Shown here piece by piece: positions 45,658 through 57,639 of a stretch of DNA of 64,000 nucleotides. The DNA is taken from NCBI GenBank assembly GCA_009760855.2, contig WPIO01000094.1, forward strand, positions 1,250,001 to 1,314,000, written 5' to 3'. The number at the start of each line of letters is the position of its first letter. Positions within the stretch are counted from its first letter, which is position 1. This DNA is from Cristatella mucedo (taxonomy: Eukaryota; Bryozoa; Phylactolaemata; Cristatellidae). The notes under the pieces are model-generated. The model had not been told where the DNA came from. It did no database searches and worked only from the letters and a program-made list of their open reading frames with translations. The translations under genes were made by a program, and so were the position numbers.

Positions 45658-46170
45658 ACACCATACAGGCTGGGCGGGAGAAAACTCTTTCAGAGCCATC
45701 GCATATTATCCAATGCACACATGTGCACACACAGATCTGGTTATTTGAAGCTGCGATAGAGAAATTAAATGCGAAATAGAAAAGAGGGCCTTTTCGCAGG
45801 GACAGAGAGGAGGAGAGTTAGGTGCGACGGCGGAAAACGGTATCTTATTATTAAGCAGGAAGCGTTTTTAGACCAGTGGCTGATGGGCAGAGAGACGGCT
45901 CTGTCACTGGGTGAGGCAAGGCAGACGAGTGGGCTCTGTGCGGCCCGACCAGTACCTCCACCACCTAGGGGCGAGCAGGGAGGCTGGTAAAGTGCACGCC
46001 GACTGAACAGAGAGTAACTATAAAGGCACTTCGGGGGATTTATGGCTTCCCCGATAAGCGACGTCCGTGTAGGGAAGGCAGTGTATCGGTTGTATAAGTA
46101 CTGGAATGGTATAGGCTTGGATCAATTATACCCTTCACGTTTGTACCTTCCGCGTGGAACTGTTGCAATG
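45658..46170. other. Spacer with nothing recognised
   Basis: A 73-codon plus frame (45769-45990) is arginine/glycine-rich without a domain. Confidence 0.5.
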
Positions 46171-46670
46171 TAATGTATCTCCGTCTGTAACTCCACAAAG
46201 TCATAAAGACCGTGTGGGTGTTATGCAGGAGAGTTTTGTATAGGCCACTCACAGCCTTAGCGGCTTTTGTTATGCATTCGGTAGCCAACAGACTTGGTCT
46301 CCCCCAACAAAGTGAAAGTGGGAAGCATAGCAGAGTCGGGAGAGCAGTTGAGGTAGTGATTTGCATGGAATTATCAGGACCTCTGAAAAGGATGAGCCAT
46401 ATTCGGCAGTAGGAGAGTAGTTGTCTTTGCGTAAGAATTGTGGAAGCGAGTTCCACAGTCTCGGACCTGCAGTGCTAAAGCTTCTGTCGCCAACGGTCTT
46501 TAAGCTGAGGAATGGGACAGCTAATTTATTGTCCATACAGGACCTGAGGGCGCGAACAGGCTGAAACTGGTGCATAAGTTCAGCTAGGTACGGTGGAGCC
46601 AAGCCGTGGCGGGCCTTGTGGGTCAGCGTAAGAACTTTGCTCTGTATCCGTAGCTCAACCGCCATCCATA
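46171..46670 (-). mobile_element. Family B LINE, ORF2 C-terminus and 3' end, best-preserved
   Basis: A 131-codon minus frame reads RIQSKVLTLTHKARHGLAPP, YLAELMHQ, then ALRSCMDNKLAVP, LKTVGDRSF, GPRLWNSLPQFLRKD. This is the family's type C-terminus. The 3' end on the minus strand finishes TGTGGAGTTACAGACGGAGA. No ATT tail. Confidence 0.9.
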
Positions 46671-47937
46671 CTAGCTCTTTCCCTGCAGTCTGCCTGCACG
46701 TAGCCTGCGGTTTTATGTTGGCCAGGGCGAGGTAACTATTTAAGTAGACGAAGCTTGACCAACGAGCCAGGGTGTTGGCAGGACTTGGTGGGGAGGCTTC
46801 TGAACGCCAGTGGCGTGAGCCAGCGGCAGTGTCGGTAGAGTTTGGCTCTCACACCACTTCTCAACAATGGCACGAATTTAGCAGTCGTACGTTCGACAGG
46901 AAGGCTCCAGACACAGACAGCGAGCGTAGGAAACGTTCTCGTATGTGCACATGGTTGCTTTTACTGCTATATCCAAGGGCGGGGGGGGGCTGAAGGATGG
47001 ACGTCTCCCGAGTAACGAGCGAGTGGGCCCTCGTTAGAGTGGCGTTTGGGACATTTCAAGTGCTTTTTGAGGAGCCCCAAATAGCCTGAACCAGGGCCGT
47101 CGGTAGTTGCGATCCTTGGCAGTTGAGCCCCTGGTGTGCGAAGGTAAAGCCTGAAATATACGAGGAGGTGCCTCTAGTACAGGGACGGTATTTCACCAGT
47201 AATTTCACCCGGTAAATAGTGCGATGTCCGTGTGATTATCTTGGCGAGTGTTCTCAGGTAGTGTGGAGATCAGACAAAGTTAGACAGGAAGCGAAACAAA
47301 AGAGGTGCAGCGGTTTTCGCGTCTGGACAGAACTAGATCACAGGCACAGTGCTCGAGCGGTACGCGTATTAGCCGACGCCTGACGAATGCTGGCGACTCC
47401 TGAACTTTGCACTACTGCTACAGACTTGCAGGTGTAGCCCCAAAAATTGCCGGTCAGCCTACAATGACGGAGGGCGAGAGTGAAGTAGAACATCCTTGAC
47501 CTTAACAGAGCAAGTCAGTATCTATAAACGCAGATAAGTCTATTTTACAGTCGTAGAGTGTGACAGGCGTTCAACAGCAGCCATGAAATGCACCGATGGC
47601 GCCATGGCCTAGAGCGCTCGAATGAAGGGGATGACTCTGGAAGCAGCTCTCAGTGTATTTAAATAGCTTTTTCTTGTATACGGCTTCAACTACAGGCTAT
47701 ATGGAACAACAGGTTCCTAGCCGTTGCAATCAAGGAACCCCAATTGATGAACGAGTCATAATCTGGCTGAAGTTGTTCGCCGATGTTTCAGCAGTGACAA
47801 TGTGCACCTGCGAACCGAGTACAGTCAAATCCCGTGCTCGAACTCAGCATTTACGGCCAGCTCTAAGCCACTAGCCAAGCGACCCCTAGGTAGCCGTAAG
47901 ATAGCACCGGAAATGCTGCAGGCGTGGCGGCCTGCTC
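46671..47937. other. Mostly unrecognised DNA
   Basis: 47547-47590 shares GTGACAGGCGTTCAA and the surrounding 40 bases with 36318-36362. Otherwise only short frames (63-73 codons). Confidence 0.5.
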
Positions 47938-48668
47938 GGAATTGGTCCATGCATTTGCGACATCCCGCCTTGACTTCTGTCACTCACGGCTAGCTGGCCT
48001 AACGGCCTGTGCACTCAGGCGCTTGCTTACAGCTGGTGCAAAACTCTGCAGCTAGACTTGTCTGTCCTGAGCGTTGCAGTTGCCACATCTCACCACTTCT
48101 GCCCGACCTACACTGGCTCACAGTCAATCCAAGTATCGACTTCAAATTTTTGTCATTTGCTTTTAGGTCCCTTTATTCTTTGGCTCCAGCCTACCTATAA
48201 GATCTACTCCCCACCAGGCTAAGCATCGCACCACCCACTTTTCGGAATCAAACTGTTTAACTATACCTCGTACGAAACTCAAATCCTTTGGAGAACCTGA
48301 CTTTAGTTCGTATACTCACAAAGCCTGGCACACACTCCCGACTTGCGTCCCGACATCTCTTTACGTGACCACGTTTAAAAAGAAACTAAAAACGCATCTA
48401 TTCATTACAGCATCTAGCAGGTCCCTGTGATTAGTTATTGATGTACCTACATGTGCTGACACTGTGCATGCTGCCACGAACAATAGTTGCATGCTGACCC
48501 TGTGCACGTCACCCCTAGCCATGTTGTTCATGTTATTTATTGAGCAAGCTACCACTAACCATTCAATCCTGCTTCCTTTGCAACCATTGTGAAGCGCCTA
48601 GATTGAGATTGAGTTTTCAATCGGTACAACATCAAATGCATTATTATTAGTAGTATATTATTGCCGCC
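47938..48668 (+). mobile_element. Family A LINE, ORF2 C-terminus to tail
   Basis: LVHAFATSRLDFC, LVQNSAARLVCPERCSCHIS, LHWLTVNPSIDFKFLSFAFR and FKKKLKTHLF blocks are readable, with stops. 3' UTR and a variant tail (GATTGAGATTGAGTTTTC) end in ATTATTATTAGTAG. Confidence 0.9.
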
Positions 48669-49454
48669 ACCCAAGCGGCACACGGTTATACGGCATCGGC
48701 TACGCTGCATGGCTAGTGGCAAAATCGTCTCCGATCAAACCTCGTCTCCGGGTGTCCGGACAGTCTCGAACGCCTCGGGCAAGGCGGCAATGAATGGTGT
48801 CTGCACTGCGGCCCTGCTGCGGCGGATGCTGCGGCTGAGCGATCCCCCGTAGGGTGGGCCGACGGGTGCGGCTGGGAAAGCCTCTGAATCTGCCACAGCA
48901 GCAGGCGAGCTTGCCGCTGACAAAACGGCAGTGGAGAGCCGCGGCGGCAGAGGCAACGAAATTCCGGCCCTAAGACATTGCGTCAGCTGATGTGCTGATG
49001 TAGGTTGGGCGTAGGGAGACCGACCGCAGCTGTAACGAGAACGCTAGCTCCTGGAGGTCGTTCGAGGTCGCTCATCTGAGTGCGGCTTAGATTTACCCAC
49101 TGTTTAGACGTCCCGCTGCCCAGGCACGTGTAAATGGCAGGCTTAGAGCTGGAGGCAGATGTGAAGGTGTTACGCCCTGGCGAATGGTGGCCTGAATTAG
49201 ACTACACGGACTAGTTGAAATGCTAGTACGCGACTGTTACGATACCCTATGCGAGCACAGATCCGAGGCTGCCACCCGCACGATGTACCAATAATGATGT
49301 CTGTATGATTTCCGTGTTAAAAGCTCTGTGGGAACCTCTGTCGAATATGAGGCTGGAGAACGGACACTCGGCGAGACAGCGAGCCACTTCAAGCGCGTTT
49401 TAAACGTCAGCCGTTTGCCATGCTGACATCAGATTTACGACGGCCGATGAGGTC
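48669..49454. other. GC-rich spacer with nothing recognised
   Basis: Frames of 63 and 73 codons on opposite strands (48661-48956) overlap; no domain. Confidence 0.5.
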
Positions 49455-49795
49455 TTATATTAACAGTAATAATAATATTGCATTTGTATAGCGCCCTCAG
49501 AGAAGTTAGGCTCTTTCTGGACACTTGATATTTCCCGTAAAGGAAGGATGATCGAAGGGTTAGTGGTAGCATAGTCTATGACAGCAAGCTTAGTATGGTT
49601 AGAGGTGACGTGCACAGGGTCAGCATGCAAATAAGGTTATTGGCAGCATGCACCGTGTCAGCAAGCATAAGCCCACGGAGGACTAACTAAATATCAACCT
49701 AATAAATTCTGCGATAAATAGATGCGTTTGTAGCTTCTTTTAAAATATCCTCAAGTCATGGGATGTCGTGATGTCAGACGAGAGTAAACTTAATA
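49455..49795 (-). mobile_element. Family A LINE 3' end
   Basis: AGTAATAATAATATTGCATT, GCGCCCTCAGAGAAG, CACAGGGTCAGCATGCAAAT and AAATAGATGCGTTTGTAGC. Confidence 0.85.
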
Positions 49796-49842
49796 GTCAA
49801 TGCTAGCATAATCTGCAATTATCTTTAATAACTTTTATATAA

Positions 49843-49920
49843 AATAATAATTTTACATTTGATATAGCACCTTCAGTGAACTCATTCTCTTTCTAAGCAC
49901 TTTTCATTTGCTACAGCGGC
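49843..49920 (-). mobile_element. Family A LINE tail
   Basis: AATAATAATTTTACATTTG, TAGCACCTTCAGTGAACTC, CATTTGCTACAGC. Very short. Confidence 0.75.
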
Positions 49921-50269
49921 TGATGAACCTAAGATTTAGGGTCTATCCGACATTTATATGGGGCTGAGGCTGGTTTATGGACCGCAATTTTTTATGGCCT
50001 TGCTGATTGCATTGTGGCCAGTTTACGACCTGCCGGGCAAATTGAAACGGCAGTGCCAGCTAAACCCGCCACATTAAGGCTGATAACAATTAATCGCGAA
50101 AATGCGATTATGCTATAATCGATGGCCGACGCTTTGTAAAAGCCGGCGGCACGATATAGGAGACAGATGTGGATCCATACTTAGTATTACCATTGGAGCT
50201 GATTTGAGCTCTCGGCCACAGAGCCGCCAGTGTACTTGATGGCCACTGCTGAACACTTGTAACCGTCCG
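49921..50269. other. Spacer with nothing recognised
   Basis: No frame over 60 codons and no repeat motif. Confidence 0.5.
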
Positions 50270-52720
50270 CTATAATAATATTAATAACAATACTATTATT
50301 ATTACATTTTATAATGAGACTTCGGTGAAATCTATCTCTTTATAGGTGCTTTACAATTGCTGCAAAGGAAGCACGATTGAATTGTTAACTGAAGCATGCT
50401 CATTAAACAACAAGAATAACATGGTTACGGGTGGCATGCACAGGGTTAGCATGCAAGTTTGGTTAGTGGTAGCATACGCAGTTTCAGCATGCATAAGCAC
50501 ATAAAGGACGAACCGCAGGTATCCACTAAATGCTGTCATAAATAGATTCGATTTAAGTTTATTTTTAAATGGGTACGAGACAGGAGATGTGACGCAGGTC
50601 GGGAATGAGTTATGGCTTCGGGAGCATGCGAGCGACAAGCACGGTCTTTGAAGGACTTGACGTATGTAGAAGGCATAGTTAAACAGTTCAATTCCAAAAA
50701 AACCGTGGTACGATGCTTAAGCCTGGTGGAGCAGTAGATCTGATAGGAAGGCTGAAGCCAAAAAATGAAGGTACTTGAAAGTGAGTGACAGAGCCTTGAA
50801 GTCGATGCGTTTCTAGACTGTGAGCCAGTGTAGGTCGGCGAAAAGTGGTGTAATGTGGCACCTGCGATGCTTACGGCAGACAAGCCTAGCTGCAGAGTTT
50901 TGCACCAGCTGTAAGCGCCTGAGTGCACAGGCCGGTAGGTCAGCAAGCAGAGACTTACAGTAGTCAAGACGGGATGTCGCAAATGCATGGACCAACTTAG
51001 ACGTGGTAACCTGTCTAAACAAACCCAACTTTTAGCAATGTTATGCAGCCGAAAGTTGGCATACTTGACTGTGAAACTGATGAAAAACTGAACTGCTACT
51101 AATAGTATACCCTTAGCCTGTGGCTGGATTAGAAAGCTTTGCTCGTCTAATAGTATAGGTGATGCTGTTGTGCGACCATCACCAGGTGCTTGAAATTTAG
51201 GTGTCGTTTTTGACAGCTGCCAAAATTGTAAAAGCTTCATTCGGAAGACTACTTCTACAGCTTGCCATCATGTCCGATCCCCGTCTAAGATTAGGAGCTG
51301 TCTTCCATGGTGGCTTGCAAAAATCTTTAACAAGCTCCTTAGTTCTGTCTTGGCTTGATTATTGTATTTCCCTTTTGGCTGGGCTACCAAAAAAGCAACT
51401 AGGCCGCTGGAGCTGGCTATGAATATGGCTGCAAGACTAGTCTTCAAGTCTCAGAGGTTTGACCACGTGTCTACTTTGCTAAAATAGTTAGGATGGCTGC
51501 CGGTTGATCAAAGGATACAGAGCAAAGTTCTTACGCTGACCCGCGAGGTTTGCGACGGCTTGGCAAAGTAGTTGTTCCATTTCTCTGTTTAAAGGCTATT
51601 GGAAACTGAATATGTAGCTCTCAAGGTCCTAGACTGTGTAATTCGCTTCCACGATTCTTACGCAACGACGACTTCTCTCCTGCTGCCGATTAGGCCACAT
51701 TCTTTCCAGTGGTCCTGTACTGCTACTTCCAGGCTACTCACTACTTCAACTGCCCTCCTAGCTCTGCCATGCTTCCCACTTTCATTTTTTGGGTCTAATG
51801 AAGTCTGTTGCCTACCGAATGCGTAGCGAAAGCCGCTTAGGCTGTGAGTGAGCTATACAAAACTTCCCTGCGTAAACCCCACATACTATTTGTAGCTTTG
51901 TGGAGTTACAGACAGAGGTAGATATTGATGAGGTCGTCTAATGAAAGGTCACTTTGGAACATGACATTCAGATTTCGTACAGATTTAACAGGATATATGC
52001 TGACAGAGCCGATTTTGAGCTTTCCATTTTTCGGAGCATGCACGGTGAGCTCAAAACTAGTATTTGTTTAATCAACTTTCAGTTTAAGAACATTTGCTGC
52101 CATCTATTTGCAGATGTCAGTAATACATGCAGCAAGGAAGTTGAGTGAATTCGACATGCTGGACGGCTGGGAGAGATGAAAGCAAAAGTAAAACTGAGTG
52201 TCATTCATATAGTAGTGAAAGTCTTGATTGTGCTTGGCAATCACATCGGCAAGACGAAGAGTGCACACCGTGAAAAGAACAGGATCAAGCACGGAGCCCC
52301 GAGGTACCCCATATTTCTGAGGTTACTCGGATGATCTTTGTCCGTGCATATCAATACTTTGGAGTCTCCCATTGAGATAGGACCTAAAACATTGCAATGC
52401 AGTGCCAGTAATTCCCAAATGAAATAAGAGGCGCTCAAGAAGTCACTTTGATGGTCGATAGCATTAAAAGCTGACGAAATATAGAGCAAAACAAGCAGAG
52501 ATGCGTTCCTCTTGTTCTAATTAGGTCGTTGTACACCCGAAGCAATGCTGACGCTGTGGAGGGATTTGCTCTAAAGCCAGCCTGGAACTTACTAGCAAGG
52601 CTTGAAGTTTCAACATGTCAGTTTAGCTGGTCTGCCACGACTCGGTCCAGTGTCTTTGGTAGGAATTGTAGAAGGGAGAGCGGGGCGGTAATTGCTCAAG
52701 TTCTCTTGGTCTTTTGTCGC
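50270..52720 (-). mobile_element. Family A LINE, reverse transcriptase to tail, split by a family B insertion
   Basis: Right part (51923-52720, minus): LLQFLPKTLDRVVAD, SNLASKFQAGFRA, then DFHYYMNDTQFYF in the frame at 52104-52292 (the YADD box changed to YMND) and the hydrophilic SQPSS block. Left part (50270-51076): C-terminal blocks ATSRLDYCKSLLADLPA and VQNSAARLVCRKHRRCHIT, then 3' UTR and tail. The two parts join perfectly in element order once 51077-51922 is removed. Confidence 0.9.
51077..51922 (+). mobile_element. Family B LINE nested in the family A copy
   Basis: Reads GDAVVRPSPGA, NLGVVFDS, LLSSVLAWLDY-like, LAGLPKKQLGRWSWL, AARLVFKSQRFDHVSTLLK, LGWLPVDQRIQSKVLTLTRE, then a deletion of part of the C-terminus and a 3' end AGCTTTGTGGAGTTACAGAC. 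The host sequence TGATG stands on both sides (51072-51076 and at 51923-51927), a possible target-site duplication. Confidence 0.88.
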
Positions 52721-53127
52721 TCTCCTGTGGTTGCGAATGACCGTCATTTATTTCCTGCTTTAGGGACTAAAGCTCGTCCGTCACGGCGTACCGCGAATAC
52801 CAGACGTTTTAATTCGAAATATGATTGTTCATGCTCCGAAGGCCACCTATACACTTTAACGTTTAATTTTACAGTTGTTTAAGGTATTGCTTTATTTATT
52901 AATGTAGCTAAAGGAAGATTTCGGAAATATTTAGCTCCTAAGACGTGCCCTCACCGAAGCTTCGTCCTCTAAAGTAAACTAGAGAATAAGTAGAATCACT
53001 ACTCGAACTTGAGCTCGACGGAGATAAATAAGTTATTTGGCAAGCCTCTTCAACCTAGTCTAACAAAATAGTCCGTTGGTCACTCTGAAAATACGATCCT
53101 CATCAGAACTGTAAAAACGATGCTAGT
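52721..53127. other. Spacer with nothing recognised
   Basis: The 117-codon plus frame 52529-52882 is mostly antisense to the LINE. Confidence 0.5.
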
Positions 53128-53280
53128 TTTTACACTTTCCGAAGAGAAGAATTATCTCCTTGCAGGCGCTTCACAAAGGCCTGCCAGGATAAATTTCTAA
53201 TCGCCTACCACACGCAGGACGTAATAAGCATGCAGGAACAAAAATAGTACCACACTTTGATCAGAAAGCTTGAGCTCGGA
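53128..53280 (-). mobile_element. Probable LINE/SINE tail, very decayed
   Basis: GAAGAGAAGAATTATCTCC and AGGCGCTTCACAAAGG recall the tail hairpin; AATAGTACCACAC recalls the 3' UTR. Low certainty. Confidence 0.4.
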
Positions 53281-53350
53281 CAAAAAAGACGCTCGAAGAT
53301 GATTGAGGTCAGTGCGATCCGATGCTAATAGAATGTCACTTGGCGTAGCA

Positions 53351-53990
53351 CACCTCTATCTCCCACTGCCCAAAGTGGTTGGGACTATGTGTGTTTTACG
53401 CAGGAGATACTCCTGTATCGCATTCAAATCGTGAGAGGCTTCCGGTACTCGCACATGACGTACAGGCCTCGTCTCATGAAAAAAGGGACAGAAACTCATG
53501 AGCTGTGAGAGCAGCAGTACAGGACAAGAGCCCGTGGGCTGAGCAGCCTAGAATTGGACGCTCAAGAGACCTTTAAATGATGTGCCTCAGTCGGCAGCAG
53601 AGGAGAATATGTCGCTGCAAATGATGTTTATCAAAAGCGTCTGTCACCAAACTCTTTTAAGCTAAGGGACGGGTAACCAAATGTATTGTCCTTGAAGGAC
53701 TTGATGGCAAAGCTAAGGGAAAATGGAGCATAAACTCGGACATATTATCTTAGCAGTGCTATGCCGAATGTTACGGGTCAGCTGTGTACGCCGATCAGCC
53801 AGGAAAAGGCGTTCCTTCAGGAATTTTGATGCCTGACTTAACCTCGATGATTTTTGACCATCCTTGAAGCGACATCCATCACTAGCAGCAGAGCCATAGT
53901 GGATTTTGGTAGCCCAGCCAAACGACAGTTATAGTGGTCAAGCTTAGGCAGATCCAAAGTGCTTTTAACTACTAAAATTCAGCTACCACG
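53351..53990 (-). mobile_element. Family B LINE, ORF2 C-terminus and 3' end, old
   Basis: Follows 46171-46670 in order: GTGTTTTACGCAGGAGA, GAGAGGCTTCCGGTACTCGC, GAGACCTTTAAATGATG, CGTCTGTCACCAAACTC, AAATGTATTGTCCTTGAAGG. Extends further into ORF2 on the right (GTAGCCCAGCCAAACGACAG). Confidence 0.75.
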
Positions 53991-54661
53991 TTGAAAGTCT
54001 AAATATTTTAAAGGGAACAACGTGACGGCATACGTTGGAAGCTTTAACCATGACACTTGGATTTAAAGCACACGATGACGGTCGCACTACAGTGGCACAA
54101 AAAACAAATACAGTTTTCCAAGTATAGACACACGCTTGCTTTTTGCAATGAGTAGCTATTTGGAAATATTGCCTTTAAGTTTATGGAAATAGTGCAGAAA
54201 CACCCAGGATTCAATGCTGGCAAGGCATGCCATGCAATCAGTCTATTGGTTGCAGCAGCTGATTCTGCCTGCTTATTAGATCAGTAGAGCTGAGTATAAT
54301 GGGCAAACAATTTGGTAGCTAATCTCATAAGCCAGAATCCCTTGTAAATAGGTTTGGTATAAAGACAGCAGTAAATGATAGAAAACTGACGAATTCGGAA
54401 TGCTACAGTTAACTGCTCCGCTGGAGGAGACGAAATCAGCAGTTAACAAAGTTTGAATTTTCTTCTACTTGCACCATTCGGACTATGCCATCTGTCAGAC
54501 CGATCTTAGCTATTCATCATTCAAGTAAATCAATTATTCAAATTTCGCGATCAGCAATGGCAAACGCATCTGGTATAGAGAGAGAAAGACATCAACCTAT
54601 GAGGTCGAGATTATTTTTGCCGTTCATCCTGTTGTGGAAAACAAGGATTAGAGCAGTAACT
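53991..54661. other. Spacer with nothing recognised
   Basis: One 84-codon plus frame (54485-54739) that ends in the LINE tail. Confidence 0.5.
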
Positions 54662-55526
54662 GTAATAATAATATTGGTGATAATAATAATAATAATAATA
54701 ATAATATTGCACTTGATAAAGCGCCCTCAGAGAACTTAATCTCTTTCTAGGCGCTTTACATTTGCTGCAAAGTGATACGCAATAGAATAGTAAGTAAAAT
54801 CATGCTTGAAAAACAAACAAAATGAATAACATGGTTAGGGGTTACATGCACTGGGTCAGCATGCAAATGTGGTTAGTGGCAGCATGAACAGTGTCAGCAC
54901 GCATAAGCACATCGAGGACGAATCACAAGGACCCACTAAATGCTGTCCTAAATAGGTATGTTTTTAAGTTTCTTTTAAATGTGGTCAGGTCAGGGGATGT
55001 TCTGATGCAGGTCGGGAGGGAGTTCCAGGCTGTGGGAGCATACGAGCTAAATGCACGGTCTCCAAAGGATTTAAGGTTTGTACGAGGTATTTCTAGACTG
55101 TTGGATTCCGAAAAGCGAGTGTTACGATGCTTTGCCTGATGGGGTAGTGTATCTGAAAGATAGGCTAGAGCCATAGAATGAAGAGACCTAAAAGTGAGCG
55201 ACAAAACCTTGAAGTCAATCCGTTGCTTGACTGGTAACCAGTGCAGGTCGGCGAGAAGTGGAGTAATGTGGCAACTGCGACGCTCACGACAGACAAGCCT
55301 AGCTGCAGAGTTTTGCACCAGCTGCAATCGCCTGATCGCACATGCTGGTAGGCCAGTAAGCAGTGAGTTGCAGAAGTCGAGACGAGATGTCACGAATGCA
55401 TGGACCAACTTGGACGTGGTATCCTTATCTAAACAAGCCCTAATTTTAGCAATGTTATGAAGCTGAAAATATGCTGATTTGACTGTGGAGCTGATGTGGT
55501 CGTCTAACAAGAGGTCGTTTTGGAAT
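54662..55526 (-). mobile_element. Youngest family A LINE copy, open C-terminal frame
   Basis: A 195-codon uninterrupted minus frame (54923-55510) covers DDHISSTVKSAYFQLHNIAK, FVTSRLDFCNSLLTGLPAC, LVQNSAARLVCRERRSCHIT, LLADLHWLPVKQRIDFKVLS, KSFGDRAFSSYAPTAWNSLP and FKRNLKTYLFRTAFSGSL, then a stop, 3' UTR and tail with (ATA)9. 5'-truncated at 55526, where the tail of the next copy starts. The best guide to the family C-terminus. Confidence 0.95.
54923..55510 (-). pseudogene. Family A ORF2, C-terminal 195 codons, intact but truncated
   Basis: Encodes the region after the polymerase catalytic core up to the natural stop. Without endonuclease and polymerase it has no enzymatic role. The frame stays open to the truncation point (upstream codons read FQNDLLLDD), so the start at 55510 is simply the first ATG. 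No disabling mutation is seen, which fits a recent insertion. What this C-terminal domain does in CR1/L2 elements is not established; RNA or tail binding is a reasonable guess. Confidence 0.85.
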
Positions 55527-56395
55527 AATGATAATGCACTTGATAAAGCGCCCTCAGAGAACTCAATCTCTTTTTAGACGCTTTACATTTGCTGCAAAGG
55601 GAAATGCGATTGAATCATGAGTAATATGATGCTTGATAAACAGCATGAATTAGGTAAACACCATGATGGTTAGGGGTGACATGAACAGGGTCAGCATGCA
55701 AATGTGGTTAGTTGCAGCATACACAGTGTCAGCACGCATAAGCACATCAAGGACGAATCACAGGGACCCACTGAATACTCTCATAAACAAGTGTGCTTTT
55801 AAGTTCTTTTTAATGTGGTCAAGTCAGGGGATGTTCTGATGCAAGTCGGGAGTAAGCTCTAGGCTTTGGGAGCATACGAACTAAATGCACGGTCTCCAAA
55901 AAATTTGAGGTTTGTACGAGGTATTGGTAAACTGTTGGATTCCGAAAAGCGGATGGTACGATGCTTGGCCTGGTGGAGGAGTAGATCTAAGAGATAGACT
56001 GGAGCCAAAGAATTGAGAGACCTAAAAGTGAGCGACAAAACCTAGAAGTTGATCCTTTGCTTGACTGGTAGCCAGTGCAGATCGGCGAGAAGTGGTGTGA
56101 TGTGGCAACTGCGACGCTCACAATAGACAAACATAGTGACAGAGTTTTGCACCAGTTGTAATCGCCTGATTACACATGCCGGTAGGCCAGCAAGCAGCGA
56201 GTGACAGAAGTCGAGACGGGATGTCACGAATGCATGGACCAACTTTGACATGGTATTCTTATTAAAACAAGCCCGAATTTTAGCAATGTTATGCAGCTGA
56301 AAGTAGGCAGACTTGAATGTGGAGCTGATGTGGGCTTCTAACGAGAGGTCACTTTGAAACATGACACCTAGATTTTGAGCTGTAGAGCTGTGAGA
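55527..56395 (-). mobile_element. Older family A LINE copy abutting the young one
   Basis: ATAATGATAATGCACTTG starts its tail. The minus frame at 56042-56401 reads AQNLGVMFQSDLSLEAHISS, FKSAYFQLHNIAKIRACFNK, FVTSRLDFCHSLLAGLPACV. It has frame breaks in the AWNSLP block. Ends at AGAGCTGTGAGAGC next to a SINE-1. Confidence 0.92.
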
Positions 56396-56548
56396 GCGCA
56401 CCGGGTAGGCGGCTGCTCTTCACGATTTTGGTCCCGCGGTTATGAGTCTGAATCCTACATTGTGCGATCCGTTATTGCTGCTGAAAGCTGGGTTAATAGC
56501 CTTTTCAGGCTCCACTTTTGCTATACAAAAGGAGGTTATTGAATAAGC
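56396..56548 (+). mobile_element. SINE-1 copy
   Basis: GCGCACCGGGTAGGCGGC (A-box side), CTCTTCACGATTTTGG, GAGTCTGAATCCTACATTG (B box), GTGCGATCCGTTATTGCTGC, TTTGCTATACAAAAGGAGG. Nearly complete. Confidence 0.82.
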
Positions 56549-57639
56549 TAGAAATTTAGCGTTCGAGATATGTCACTTAAATCCCAACGGAAATATATCA
56601 AACAATCCGTTCTTAATAATGTATTTAAGAAGCTGCTTGGTGACAATATTTTGTACTATCCCGGACAAAAATTAAAAGCAGCGGATGGGTGAGATTATCC
56701 AAAGACCTCAGAATTCAATTCAGGCATTTCAAGAATTGTAGAACACGTGGGCTATTTTGAAAGACTTGAAGTGACCCTTTTATCCAGCAAAGCATTAAAA
56801 TCTGAACGTAGCTGCCCTGAGAGTTTCAGCTACAGAAGATCAAAGAAAGGATAGAATAGGGTCTTACGGTGACAAGGTCTAATTGCTAGACTTAATTTAA
56901 GCGAAAGCTTGTCTGCAAAAGCCTCAAAAACTGTACAGTGGACGGAAGACTTTGCTTCATAAAACTTTCTTTAGTCGCTGGTATAGGTATAGGGAGAAAC
57001 TAATGTAACATTTTTTTCTTATTTTTTTTCAAAAGAAAGTGCAAAATTTTTCAGCCTACCACTTAAAATTACAGTGGTAAAACCGCTTAGAATTACTAAG
57101 CAAACGTATGGGCAGTACGTGACCGTGTGAGTGACTGGACAGTCTAAAATTTGCTAGTAAAACTGAGAAGCCTTGCATTTACAAACATTTGGAATTACAC
57201 ACTGATTTAGTCGTTGAAACTAGCGAGATCTGCAACACACCCAGAATTCTTGAAGCAGCGGTCATGGTCTCTGCTTTACTCGGTACATCTTTTGAAGTTT
57301 TTAAATTAAGGTATTTCGGCGGCTCTAAACTAGAATAGCCTTTAGGGCAGCATTGTCGTAGCGAGAAAACCTCAAGTTCTCAAGTTTAGGCATCAAAGAT
57401 AATGTTAAGGCGTTTTGCTGAGTTTTTGCAAAGATTCGGATGACTTTCACCAAAATCCGATTCAACGTGTCTCCGTTGCAATGCTTTTTCATGTGTGCTG
57501 CAAGGAAAACATGGAGCCGACATGCTCCTATAATTTAGGATATTGAGATATGGTCCCCAGTAGTAAGCGGGCACTTACAAAATATCATCAGGGCAGACAT
57601 CCTTTGCGATCATTATACCACTCATATATAATTATATAT
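56549..57639. other. AT-rich spacer with nothing recognised
   Basis: A 62-codon minus frame only. Confidence 0.55.
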
